Of a stretch of DNA of 64,000 nt, positions 12,346 through 23,423 are shown piece after piece. The notes under the pieces were generated by a model. It worked only from the letters and a program-made list of their open reading frames with translations, had not been told where the DNA came from and did no database searches. Each line of letters starts with the position of its first letter. Position 1 is the stretch's first letter. A program made the translations under genes and the position numbers. The DNA is from Rhodamnia argentea. Lineage: Eukaryota > Streptophyta > Magnoliopsida > Myrtales > Myrtaceae. The stretch lies in the NCBI RefSeq assembly GCF_020921035.1, contig NC_063151.1:8246001-8310000 (forward strand). The letters run 5' to 3'.

Positions 12346-13192
12346 GGAAAATTTTCAAGAAAGGGTTCGAAAGTGCATTTATTTTCTTAAATAAGAATCT
12401 GAAGTGTCTTTATTATATCAAAAAAGGGCCCGAAGTGTATATCATTTCAAATAAAGGCCCGAAGTAACTATATTAGTCTCAAAAAATGATCCGAGTTACT
12501 TTAATTAGGGATATTTTGGTCATTTATTATTTTGACTTATTTTTTCCTTTTTCTGTTATTTTAAAGATTTTGAAAAAAAAAAAAAAGGAAACACACTTGT
12601 GGCCGTTGACGCCTCGGCGGGGGCCAACGACCCCGCCGACCATCTGCAAGGATCGTGGCCATTAGCCAGGATCGAACCGTAGTAGACGGTGCCCTCCGAC
12701 CCACCCCCTGTCCAATCCCTATCGATGGCTGCGGCCCTCGCCCAGATCCGGGAGAGGGTCACGGTCCTCTCCGAGTTGAGGTGAGGGCCTGTTGGCCCTC
12801 ACCGATGGTCGGCAGGGTTGTCGATCCTCACCGAGGCGCTAGCGACCCCAACGGCTATAGTTGCCACCCCACCACTGGTGGGGCAATGGCCACAGGTGGG
12901 AGGTCAATCCTCCAACTTGTGTTTTTTCCTTTTTTTTATTTTGTTTTTTTTAATTTAATTTAACAGAAAAATTAGATTAAATTTATAATTTTTCAAAAAT
13001 ACTCTTGATCGGTTGGAAAATTTGGCCGGCCTATGAGATGAGACCCTTATTTGAAACAACCATAACCACTTGGAGCCCTTCTTCTTTTTTGAGACAATAA
13101 TGGCACTTCAGATCTTTATTTGAAATAAAGTCCACTTCATGCCCTTATTTGAGAAAAAAAAGACATTTGAGGCCCTTTTTTGAATTTTTTCC
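12346..13192. mobile_element. Non-autonomous TIR element with GC-rich core (copy A)
   Basis: Inverted terminal regions of about 240 bp, each made of repeats of the type 'aaataaggNcccgaagtg', flank a GC-rich core (12598-12925). The left end reads GGAAAATTTTCAAGAAAGGG and the right end is its imperfect inverse. The target duplication is obscured by A-rich flanks (aaaaaaagg on both sides). Copies B and C have the same design, which supports one family. The core has open frames on both strands without a known domain. It lies only about 70 bp from the fold-back MULE. Confidence 0.6.
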
Positions 13193-13462
13193 AAAAAAAG
13201 GAATGAAGAAAAAATAGAAGAAACTATACACAATTCTGATTTGGGAAAATAAAGGAAGATGGAATTGATATGATCATATGTTTAACAAGGGACGGAAAAT
13301 CCACGAACGTTAGATTTGGGTATGAAGTGAAAATTATAGATTTTTCATGAGATAAAAAAAATTTCACGATTGGAATTTGACTTAAAATTAGTGCTTTGTT
13401 AAAAAAAATTAGGCCATCAAGAATGCTTTTGGACGTAGGAAATCAAAAGATGTAAAAAAAAA

Positions 13463-13934
13463 GAAAAATTTTCAAATAAGGACATGAAATGCTTTCATTT
13501 TCTCAAATAAGGATCCGAAGTGAACCTTAATTCAAATAAGGTCTGAAGTACTCTCATTGTTTCAAAGAAAGATCCGGTCGAAAGATGTTTTTTTTCTTTA
13601 CTTTTCTTGCAATTTTTTTCCTTTTTCTATTTTATTTTTTTTCTTTTCCCTTCTTCTCTCCCCAGCCATCATTCGACTCCAATGAGGGTCATGCTAGGCG
13701 GGCGACCCTCGCCGGCGATGACAAAGGGAGGAGAGAGGAAAATAAAAAAAAAAAGGAAAGAAAAACAAAATTAAAATTAAAATTTCAAAAAAATTACAAA
13801 AAACAAAGGATAAATTGACCAAACCGTTCTTTGAAATTATGAGGATATTTCGGGTTATTATTTAAGAAAAAAATTCATTTTGAGTCTTTATTTAAGAAAT
13901 TGATGACACTTAAGATCATTATTTACAATTTTCC
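13463..13934. mobile_element. Non-autonomous TIR element with GC-rich core (copy B)
   Basis: Same family as the preceding element, but shorter: the left arm has three 'aaataagg-tgaagt' repeats (13474-13575), the core is only about 75 bp (13661-13735), and the right arm carries the inverse repeats (13850-13930). The flanks are A-rich on both sides (A9 tracts), so a 9-bp target duplication is possible but uninformative. Confidence 0.5.
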
Positions 13935-15574
13935 AAAAAAAAAAATGAAGCGAAGGCCAAATAAATAATTACGGAAGAGGGAGGAGGGCAGTGCTGACAT
14001 TACGCCTTGAAAAAATAAAGATAACAGGAGTGTATTGGGACAATCGAGCCCTTCCCTAGGATGACGTCATCATTGGATGTTTTGCTCCGCCGGCGGCCGA
14101 AAATTAAGATTCGTAGATGCAAGCCACGTGGCTTCTTGTTGCCAGTGTGATCTGGATAGGGATTCCTTCAGGCGAAAAATATCTTCTTCTTCGCTGTATT
14201 CTTCCCCAAAATGTCGACCTCTGATTCCATTCAATCAAAACACGAAACAAATCAGACGAAAATTTAGTAACGTTACATTGCTTTTGCCTCGAGTAATTCC
14301 TGATATACAACCCGCTTAGAACTATAAATTTCTCCGGCCAACATACTTTTAAAATTTAATAAATGATACGAATGCCCTTTTTATCTTAATTTCTAGAATC
14401 TAGCTAGCTTGAGTATCGCGATCATGTAATATCTTTTCGACTGTGCAGGTCAAAGAAAATCGCGAAGGCACCACTCTACGGCTATGGCCGAGGAAAATGC
14501 CAGTCACAACAAAAAAAACTACACCCCGTGAGAGGATCTTGTAACGATTGCTCGTCGCTTTGTCTTCGATTTGCTTTTCAAAAACCGTTCACGGCGGGAT
14601 CAAATTTGACACTTCAAATGTGCTTTCATTAAGGTGCAATTTTTTTTTTTTTTATCAGCTCGACGATTTGGGTAAACTTTGTGCACTAAAACATCAGCCG
14701 AACCTACAAATCGTGTGAAAGACTCCATTTTCTTGTAAGTTCATCTTTCAATTCAGATGTCCAAAACAATGAGTAAAACGGCGGATTCGGCCTCGCTCGT
14801 GTTTTGGGCCTAAACCCACCAAGCCCAATGAAAGGCTTAATTGTTTGAGTTTAGGCAAAAATAGAAAAGGTCTTTTTTTTTTTTTTCGATTACAAACTTA
14901 AGTAATATGCTTATGTGATAATTTTTTTTTATCTACTTTGAGATTGACAACATGTTATGAGCCACAAAAAATGAATAAAAACTAAATTAAAATTATTGTG
15001 GGGTCCGCTCTTTCAAAAATTTATGTCCTACAATACACTGTTATTCTCACAATTACCAAAAAATCAGCCACGCTAGCAAATTCCTTAATTAAATCCTGAG
15101 AAGGTACTAAATAATACATGGAAATTTTCGTGTCGATAATTGCATTTTCCGAAAGTTCGGAGGGATGGCATTGAATTCCAAGATAGATTCTAGAGCAGAA
15201 AAGTCCACCAATGACATGTCAATATCACCAGCATGTGCTTTTGCTATATTTGGGTCAGAAGTGCTAAGGACAACATAAGAGAACAAATAGTAAATAAAAG
15301 ATAAAAAAAGAAACAGAAAAAACACAGATGGTGAATCCAGCGAAGGGTTGTTGATGAATCGAGGAACAGAAAAAGACATTTTTTTTTTTTTGTTGGAAGA
15401 AAAATTTTCATTTTATTCGAAAGAAAAGCACATAAGATGCAAATCAAACAAAGTATGTAAATCTGAAAGATAAGCATGTCTCTGCAAGCTAGCTACATAA
15501 GACATTGGATTGCACAAACTACCTTAAGATGTGCCCACATGTTAAGAACCATAATCACTTTAATGATATTTAAA

Positions 15575-15870
15575 TTATAGGGTTAATATCACGAAAAATC
15601 CAAAATTGGTACATTTACGATAAATCTACTCCAAATTAATTTTTTGACCATAAAAAATCAAAAACTGGTACTTTTGTGACAAAATTTTTCAAAGATAATT
15701 TTTTAACTATTAAAAACCTCAAACTAGTACAATTGCGATAAATTTATCCTCCGTTAGTTTCCGTTAAATTAGGTTAATACCATAAAAACCCCCAACTAGT
15801 ATATCTGTGACAAATGGATGGTAAAAATCACAAATTTTATTTTATTTCGTTCTTTCATTTTTCGGTCAAC
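15575..15870. repeat. Truncated fold-back repeat, 'ATATCAC' family
   Basis: Internally repetitive sequence in which 'aaaaatccaaaa-tggtac-tttacgataaat' phrases recur about every 70 bp (15590, 15650, 15715, 15785). The same phrases appear at 42405-42745, where both arms of a fold-back are present, and in a decayed form near 26855-26950. Only the left arm is clear here. Confidence 0.5.
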
Positions 15871-16699
15871 TGTTCTTCTACCCGGAATGACCGATGAGAG
15901 CATCGCGGCCCTCGCTCCCGACCGACGAAGGTCACCAGCCATAGCCGAGGCCCAATCGACCTTCATGTTATAAGAACAGTTAATATAAAAAGAAAAGGAA
16001 AATTATAAAAATTTAGATTTTTTTCTTTAAAGTTGTCCATATTAGCACTAGGCATGCCAAGTAAGACAGCCGACGTCCCCGTCATCCCAAAAATACTAAA
16101 TTAACAAATCGTCAAAAGGTTTCTGACTGAATCATGACCAAATCGATCGCCGTACAGTAGGTTTCCGACGTTTGGACAATTCTTTCTCTGTGAACAAGTA
16201 GAGTTGCGAGGACGCAACTTGGCTCGAAAGCGGACAAAACTCAAGATGCAAGTTGTAGCCTTTTAGAACCGAGGATATCATTTGATATGTAGGTGCAAAC
16301 TCAGGGAGGCTTTTCGGCAACTACGTATGACAAATGTATATATTTCACCTCCATTTGTCAAAGCGGGCGTGCTCGGCTTAGTTCAGATTAAAAAGTTAGT
16401 GGAAACTTGGAGCAAATAGGAGGATAGGATTGCAAATTGCAATGATCAAAGCACATTGAACGCCAACTCAAATTCAAACTTTTTGATTAATGGGGGGGGG
16501 GTCCGGTCCCATCAAAGTGAAGATCCTCAGATCTATCTTAGCAAATCCAGATCGGACACCATGCGACGTGACCTTGTTCTTCTTCACCCACCCGACCACA
16601 CTACCTCCACTATTATAGCAGGAGGAATTTCCCCGTCCATGACGAGGATGTCATTTTCGCCCTTAAAAGATCCCTAAAAAGATCGTCACCATTCTCTCT

Positions 16700-16816
16700 C
16701 GCGAGCTTTGGCTGATCCCCCATTGAACCCGTGATCTTCGACTTGGGCTGGCGGGGTCTCATGAGGTCACATGCTCTTTCGTTGCGTATGAGTGATGATC
16801 CACTAGGCTAAGCCAT
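16700..16816 (-). mobile_element. Possible tRNA-derived SINE head
   Basis: Read on the minus strand, this begins TGGCTTAGCCTAGTGG, which resembles an RNA polymerase III A box, and about 80 nt later has CACGGGTTCAATGG, resembling a B box. The A-to-B distance is longer than in a tRNA but tolerable for a decayed SINE. No target duplication or tail could be fixed. It is not an intact tRNA gene: there is no cloverleaf. Confidence 0.28.
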
Positions 16817-18667
16817 CTTTTTTTTTCGTCTTTCCATATGCTTTTCGTTACTTTTTGATCTTCTCGAACCGCAATTCTCATCGTGTCACGACCATACAAG
16901 TTCTACTTGAAACTCAAAATCTACCTCGTCGGAATATGTTTTTCATTTTTTGGAACCTAGAGCTTACCCTCGAATTTAGAACCTACCTTATCACGGGTTC
17001 CAATGTCCACCTATGTATGGTTGCGGTAAATCATCACCTCTAATGATCATTATTTGTCACTATAATTCACTAATCACAATTCATATTCGGACACACGAAA
17101 AATATGAAATATTAATAAAGTCAAAGTCTTGGTCATGAATATTGCCGAAAATGGAAGCTCGAACCAGTGGTTTCAAACTACATACTCATCACGGGCTTCT
17201 TAAAGTTACCCTTCAAACCATGGAACTTGAAACCAGACCTATTCTCTTTGGTACGATTTTCGGGTTCCACGCTTCACCCCGAAACCATTCTCACCCCTAA
17301 TTGGTACGTTCAAAGTCTTGCCGGATAGAACGGGAAATGACTTTTCTCCTCTCTTGAAAAGAAAAATAAGAAGAAGAAAGAAGCAAACTACCTATCGTCA
17401 AAGACGCGAAAGATGATTCCTTCGAAAGTCGATCGACAATTTTGATCAAGTATTGAATCCCTCGAAATAGATAAATAAGATGTCAATGTGATATCCTCAA
17501 CCATTTCATCACATCTCTAAATAACAGAGGGTTAGCTGTTTTGGGAATCTTTTGAATTTTCTCAAGATGACATATCTTTTTCATGCGTGTCTATGTAGCA
17601 GTCGGACAATGGTCTAGTGGGGTTGGTTTCACTAGTCGAACATGAAAAATACGTGTACCATTACAGATAGAAGATTGACTGAATAGACATAACAATCAAG
17701 TCCTTATGGTGGTTATAAGTATGCTCCCTGCCTGCCTAACCAAGTGCCAAATTTAACGGGGAAATGAAGGTGCTAATTTCCGTATTTGTAACTTCACCAA
17801 TCAGAGTACTGGTCGGAGGAAGTTTGCTTCGACCAGGAACGATCCCCTATTCTCAATCCTGATTTTGCGATCTATCTTTTGATTGCCTTTTTTTGACTAA
17901 ACATGTTTGTTTTTTTTCGGACAGATTGACTAAATATGTTCACAGCGGAGTTTTTCTGCGGGTGAAAATGCGGCGAAGTGATGATGAAAAGGACCGAATG
18001 GCGACTCTCGGAAAAGGGTCGGACTCGATTGCACCAATTAAATACTTTATGACTGACTTTAACTCGGTACATCGGAATTCAAGGATTTGAGCTAACGTGT
18101 GTGGATGTTAAGTTAATCTTGCCTCCTCCTCTTCCAACAAAAATCAAGAATTTGTCCACTTTCGGTTGATGTGGGGCTTTTCTGCATCGATCTGCAATTA
18201 CATCGGGCTATGCGTTTTTATCGATTCTATTGCCGTCAAACGATGCGATGAGATGCGGTGTTTCGAACACCGAGGGGACAAACTCCGTAGGTTTTCGTTC
18301 GGGCATCGGCGTGATTTTCGATCCGATTTCTTCGGTCGGCTCTAGCCCGGTTCGATTGCGCGTACCATTTCAAACACCCGATTCAAAGAGAAAATAGGGG
18401 GTGGCGAGCGGCGCTTTGCAGGATATGAGCACTTGGGGTCTCTATTTTATTCATCGTGTCACCGATTGGGACAAGATCGATGCAACCTTTTCCAAACTTG
18501 GTAAATTGATGAAGTTCTCTTGGCTGATGTTGGGAGTGTTAGTTGTGGTTGGCTCTAATAAAATATCAAAAGCATGGAATAAAGAGATACGCTTGTCGGG
18601 ATCGATAGGTCTCGATGACACATGATGTTGCGCATGCAATTCGCACACACACCCACCATTTCTTTTT

Positions 18668-19121
18668 GGAAAAAATCCAAATAAAATCTTAAAGTGTCAT
18701 CATTTTCTTAAATAAGGGTTTCAAGTGAACCTCATATCAAATATGAATCTGAAGTGTAGCAATTATCTCTAATAAGGAACTGAAGTGGGCAATGTTTTCA
18801 AATAAAGACCTAAAATCAATCTCAAATAAGGACATGAAATAAGGGCATTTTAGTCATTTTTTGTCTATTTTCTTTCTTTCATTTTTTCTTTTTTTTGGCT
18901 GGTGGTCGGCCTGCGGCGTTGCTCGGATAAGGTTGGGTGAGGGCCACCCTTGCCGGCCACAGGCTAGGCCTGCGAGGGATGGTCTCTCCTTGACGAACAA
19001 AGGCCCGCCGTAGGCAAGGGTTGGCTTCGCTTGTGGGGGTGAGGACTTGGGTGAGGGGAGGCCGTTTTTGGGGCCTTGGCCCTCTCCTCCGGTCGGCGGG
19101 AGGGCAACCCTAACGCATGTA

Positions 19122-19153
<32 letters not shown>

Positions 19154-19369
19154 AAAATTGTTCATTTACTTTAACTAAAAATTAGGTTAAAATTATATTT
19201 TGATAAAAATGCCCTTGACCAGACGGAATGTTTAGCCGATCACCCATAGCCACTTTAGGCCATTATTTGAGACTCGCCATGCCACTTCAGCCCTTCTTTG
19301 AAACGATGTTCACTTAGGTCGTTATTAGAGAAAATGAAAACACTTCGAGCATTTATTTAAAATTTTTCC
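18668..19369. mobile_element. Non-autonomous TIR element with GC-rich core (copy C)
   Basis: The best delimited copy of the family. The left end is GGAAAAAATCC and the right end is its imperfect inverse (TTTTTCC). The flanks carry a 9-bp near-duplication, TTTCTTTTT (18659-18667) versus TTTCTTCTT (19370-19378), which fits Mutator-type insertion. Left and right arms hold opposite-facing 'ataaggN-tgaagtg' repeats. The core (18898-19115) is strongly GC-rich, with an open frame on the minus strand (prolines and glycines) but no known domain. Confidence 0.62.
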
Positions 19370-19378
19370 TTTCTTCTT

Positions 19379-19975
19379 TCCTCTCCCTATGGTCTGGTGT
19401 GGCACTCACGTAGATGCAAAGTTCACCTTAGTTTTTAGCAACTTTTCAATAGGACCGAACTTCGGATCCCAAAATCGAAAAAAGAAAGAAATAAAGAAAG
19501 AAAGAAAGAAAGAATGGGACACATTCGAACATTCCGACTCTATTAATATATCCCGTAAGGCTTCGTTAATAATAAGACGAAGGACGTGACTATCGACGTT
19601 ATCATGAGTGAAAGAGGTTGTGATTTGGACATGAATTTATGACCTCCGTATTAAGCAGCTTTTAACCACTCAACAAACTCTTCAAAGAAAGACAGGTTTT
19701 AGTAAATTTATACTATAGTTTACGCAGTACTATGTAAGTTGAAATTGTTCCAAGTGGTTCAGAACATCTTTTGTCGTAACGCTTAATCTAAATACATCGT
19801 CGTGTACGATTATAATCCCAACTCTCATACATTTAGGTGTGGGATTCAATATTTTGTTTGCGTTTTTGGTCATTACCATTCTATTAGAACACCCGAGTCG
19901 ATCTACTGAGCGCTTTTTTTCATTTCGAAACTCGATCAACATCGTACGTGCGCGTGACGCCATGTATGGACATAT
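19379..19975. other. Spacer, 3' flank of the BAHD gene, with a SINE-like patch
   Basis: A (GAAA)n tract sits at 19481-19513. On the minus strand, 19690-19600 reads GAGTGGTTAAAAGC followed by GGTCATAAATTCATGTCC, suggestive of degenerate A and B boxes of a SINE. The part next to 19975 should carry the 3' UTR of the minus-strand acyltransferase. No gene is seen. Confidence 0.35.
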
Positions 19976-22900
19976 TCACAGGTCCTCACAATTCAATCCA
20001 TCTCCTTCCCCACCGCACCCATTCACGTTCTTCTCCTCTCGCTCCACAAAACCCTTCATGTAAAACTCGAACCTGTCCGCCGCGCGCTCCGGCACCGACA
20101 CCAGCACCCGCACCGCTTGAGGCTCCTCCGCGACGGGCAGGAACAGGCAGTACACGTCGCTGGTCAACGGCCCCATGAACGCCGCCTTGCCCTCCCCGAA
20201 GTCGACACCCTCGAGCCCTAGGTTCGACCATTGCGATATCACCAAGCTGGCGCTCAGATCCGTCTTCGCCGCCTTGTCCTCCAACGTCTCCAGCGCCGAC
20301 CTCACGTAGTCCCCATCCACGCGCGACTTGGCCGTCTGCACCAGCTTCACCGCGTCGGCCAGGTTGCTCCCGACGAGGTCCCTCACTTTGGCTGGAGCGC
20401 ACCCGAGCACGAACCCGTTCCCGTAGTAGCCGTGAGGCAGCTTCGGGTCGAGCCTGTCTCGGACGTTGACGGAGAATAGGAGCTTGACGGCGTGAAGTGA
20501 TGTCAAGGCAGAGGAGGAGGAGGGATCGACGAGGGACCTGATCCAGGACCGCCACGTGTGGGTGGCGAGGGCCTCGAAGGAGGTGCACTTGAGGGACGGC
20601 ACGCATTGCCGCTTGAGGCGAAGGATGTCGGGCGGGGTGAAGGTGATGCTCACGGGGATCAACGGCTGGGATTGGAGGTAGCCGTGGATGTCAGGGACGA
20701 CAGTTTTGTCATTCCAAGAGGGGACGGATCGGGTGTATGCGGAGTGAGGGGAGTTTGTGAGGATAGGGAATTGACGCCTCAACACGTGGCGGCCGTGGAA
20801 GGGTAGAACGGGGATGGAGGCGTCCGGCTTTGTGCTGAGGTGGGCCCACGCGTGGAGGAATTGGGAAGTGCCGACGCCGTCGCAAAGGCAGTGGCTGATC
20901 GCGGTGCACAGGATCATGCCTCCACAGCGGAGATTGGTCACCTGAAGAAAAAGAAGAAGCGAAGGAAATTAAATAATTTGACCCAAAAAAAAAAAGAAAT
21001 TAAATAAGACAATGTCCTCAATATATGTCTACCACGTCATTCTCATTGCTATGTACATTAGTTAAATTTAACGTGGGGATAGTATTTATAACTTGTAATC
21101 AATCAATAGGAAGAAAACTTGCTAAGAGAGAAAAATCCAGGGCCTTTGTATTTTACTCAGATCCCAGCAATTATCACATGCGAGCGGCGGACATTAGAAT
21201 TTTCGTGCCTTGACAGAAACGAATCGATAAAAGATCTAAAATACGACCGTGTCGTCGTATAATCGCTAAAACAATCAACCCACATATCAAGAAAGTCTCT
21301 ATGTTGGAATTCTAAAGAACACGACACGTCTCTCTCCACCTCTCAAATTTGATTCTTCCGACAGCAGCCCTCCAGAATTTTTTTACCGCCATATGCTATG
21401 CCACCAACCACGAAAGAAAAGCAAAGCAAAGCCACTGAGTGGATAAAGAGAGAGAAGAGGGTCGCTGTCTTGAAAGGAGTGAGATTAGGGGAGAACACAG
21501 CAATCGGGCGCGGGGACGCCACTGAACCCACTCCAATGCCCGCTGTTGTCTTTTTGTCTTCTTTTTTGGTCCACTTCTCATAATGACGACGGTCAGAGAG
21601 CGCGAGGCAAAACTATGACAACACTTCTCATAATGACGACGGCTAATCTCCTTTCCCTTTTCCGACCTCGAGCCGAGCCACAGCCGCTACGGACCATATC
21701 GAAGAGAGCCCTCGAAGTCTTCGGCAACTGACTCGCCGCTGATGGATTCTGTCCCTTCATTCGCCGAAGTCTTACCGCGAAGCTCGAGCCTAAGGCTCCC
21801 GGCCGCCATGGCTGTGGAGCTCGAGCTCGAGCTACGCGGCCATGGCCGCCAGGAGCCGTGGGCTCGAGCTCTTCTGTTGGGGCCGACGTCTTCTCTTCCC
21901 CTGGTCGCGAAGCTCGAGCTCGCGGCTCGCGGCCGCCATGGCTGTCGAGCTCGAGAACTCGAGGTCCGCGGCCATGGCGGCCGCGAGCCGCGAGCTCGAG
22001 CTCTGCGACGGTGGCCGACGTCTTCTGGGTCTCTGGCCGGGAAGCTGGAGCCCATGGCTCACGACCGCCATGGCCGTGCAGCTCGAGAGCTCGAGCTCCG
22101 TGGCCATGGCGGCCACGAGCTGTGCGCTCGAGCTCCTCGCCCATGGTGGCATGAGCTCGTCAGTTGGCGTCCCGGCCGCAAAAGTCGCAGCCGCCATGGC
22201 TGTGGAGCTCGAGCTCCGTAGCCATGGTTGCCGACGTCTTCTTGATTTTCCGGTCGAGATGCAACGCGAGAGAGAGACAGTGGAGAGAGAGGAGAGAACT
22301 TTCCTTTTTTTTGGCCTTTTATGTGGTGGGACCCTTTTGCGCCACTTGTCACGCACTGAATGGTGGTCTGGGCCACGTCGGATTTCCCACGTCTGCGCTC
22401 TCCATCATTTCATTCCGTTTGCTCCGGTGCAGATCTTCTTGTTCTTTAGGAATGGGGGGATATCTTTCCCCTTGGATTCCGATTCACGATGGGTTGTTTT
22501 GAGCTCCGAAAACAGAGCAGTAGAAGATGGGTGGGGTTCACATGCAAGTGGAGGAGAGGAAGATGTTGATAGATAACCTAGGAGTAAAAAACTGGAGTTT
22601 GATAGATGATGGGAAATCGTGTAATAATTGGTTCCTCTTTGTATGGTTCGTGCTCAATAGCATATCCTGAAATTTTGGTGAATAATGCTATGAAATTATG
22701 AATACTAAGACCCGTTCACAAAATCTTGGTATATCGAGTAATGCGGCGGGCTTTGACTGAGCCTGGGACGTGATCTTACTTGGTCTGCAGATCTCTAATT
22801 ATCTGCAACACCAATTATCGTAACGGTTTCGTAAATCGACGTTGGTACATGCTGGTGTCGCTCGAAAATTTGGCCTACTCTGCGTGCCAGGAAAGCCCGC

Positions 22901-23423
22901 AGAAAACCGAGACTGAGTGACGACAATACTTTTGGTGAGACAGAGAGACGGAAGACAGAATCCTGAACAGCCTCACCTGAACTACGAGGGGAGGGACACC
23001 GAGGAAGCTGGGAGCCTCCACCTTGTACAGGAGCTTCCTCCAGGAACTGTTGGGCCACTCCGAGAGCGCAAGGAACTCATCCACGGTGATGTCCATGGAG
23101 GCCTCGGCGAACACAGCGCCTTCTCCGTTGCAATCCACCTCGAGCCTCTGATCGTCATCGCCGCCACCGTCACCGTTTCCGGCGCTCCTCAATCTCCCGG
23201 CCAATGGGTAGTAATCCACCAGCGCTTTGGCGAGGGAAGCTTTCAGGGATTCGGGGGGCACAGATTTCCTGAAGAGGTAGAGGTACTTGATGGAGAATCT
23301 GAGGAACTTCTGGTCATCGAGGTTGGACAGGGAGAGCGCGTGGTGGGGCGTTGGGCTGCTTGGGGTGATCAGTGTGGGTGGTTTCAGGAGGTGACAATCT
23401 GGGAGCTCTTGAGTTGTCGGCAT
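19976..23423 (-). CDS. BAHD-family acyltransferase (hydroxycinnamoyl/fatty-alcohol acyltransferase-like)
   Basis: Two exons on the minus strand, 23423-22977 (149 codons) and 20941-19976 (321 codons plus stop), joined in phase 0 at CAG/GTGAGG...CAG/GTG; total 470 aa. BAHD enzymes transfer an acyl group from acyl-CoA to an alcohol or amine in the cytosol. The catalytic HxxxD is HCLCD at residues 166-170. The structural DFGWG motif is present as DFGEG at about 396-400. The N-terminal LVDYYPLAGRLR block and the NLDDQKFLRFSIKYLYLF stretch resemble the clade with omega-hydroxypalmitate feruloyltransferase and fatty-alcohol caffeoyltransferase. The substrate cannot be read from sequence. The intron position between the two halves is typical of the family. 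The intron, about 2 kb, contains a palindrome array. Confidence 0.9.
21574..21643. repeat. Direct repeat of 20 bp inside the BAHD intron
   Basis: The sequence acttctcataatgacgacgg occurs at 21574-21593 and again at 21624-21643, 50 bp apart, immediately before the palindrome array. It could be a short tandem duplication or the edge of the inserted sequence. Confidence 0.75.
21757..22260. repeat. Tandem array of GC-rich palindromes in the BAHD intron
   Basis: Four related modules of about 130 bp. Each has a spacer of the type 'GCCGACGTCTTC...GCGAAGCT' followed by a dyad built from GCCGCCATGGC, GAGCTCGAG and GCCATGGCGGC. Module 1 (21794-21857) is a nearly perfect 64-bp palindrome. Module 2 (21918-21995) has perfect 25-nt arms. 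Modules 3 (22038-22135) and 4 (22188-22232) are more diverged. Because of the symmetry, several frames on both strands stay open and encode Ala/Ser/Glu/Leu/Arg-rich repeats. I treat these as by-products, not genes. Confidence 0.8.

Larger units (their letters stand above)
13944..18658. other. Gene-poor spacer
   Basis: No convincing gene. Notable items are a TGACGTCA palindrome at about 14062-14069, a G-box dyad at about 14119-14132, a truncated 'ATATCACGAAAAATCC' repeat (15575-15870) running into a GC-rich patch (15880-15970), a possible tRNA-derived SINE (16700-16816) and homopolymers. Frames at 17893-18090 and 18401-18625 are open but carry no motif I know and have no conserved neighbours, so I do not call them genes. 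Confidence 0.45.

Noticed and set aside
19986..20606. 206-codon minus-strand frame inside BAHD exon 2
   Set aside because: Arg/Gly-rich shadow frame of the GC-rich acyltransferase exon.
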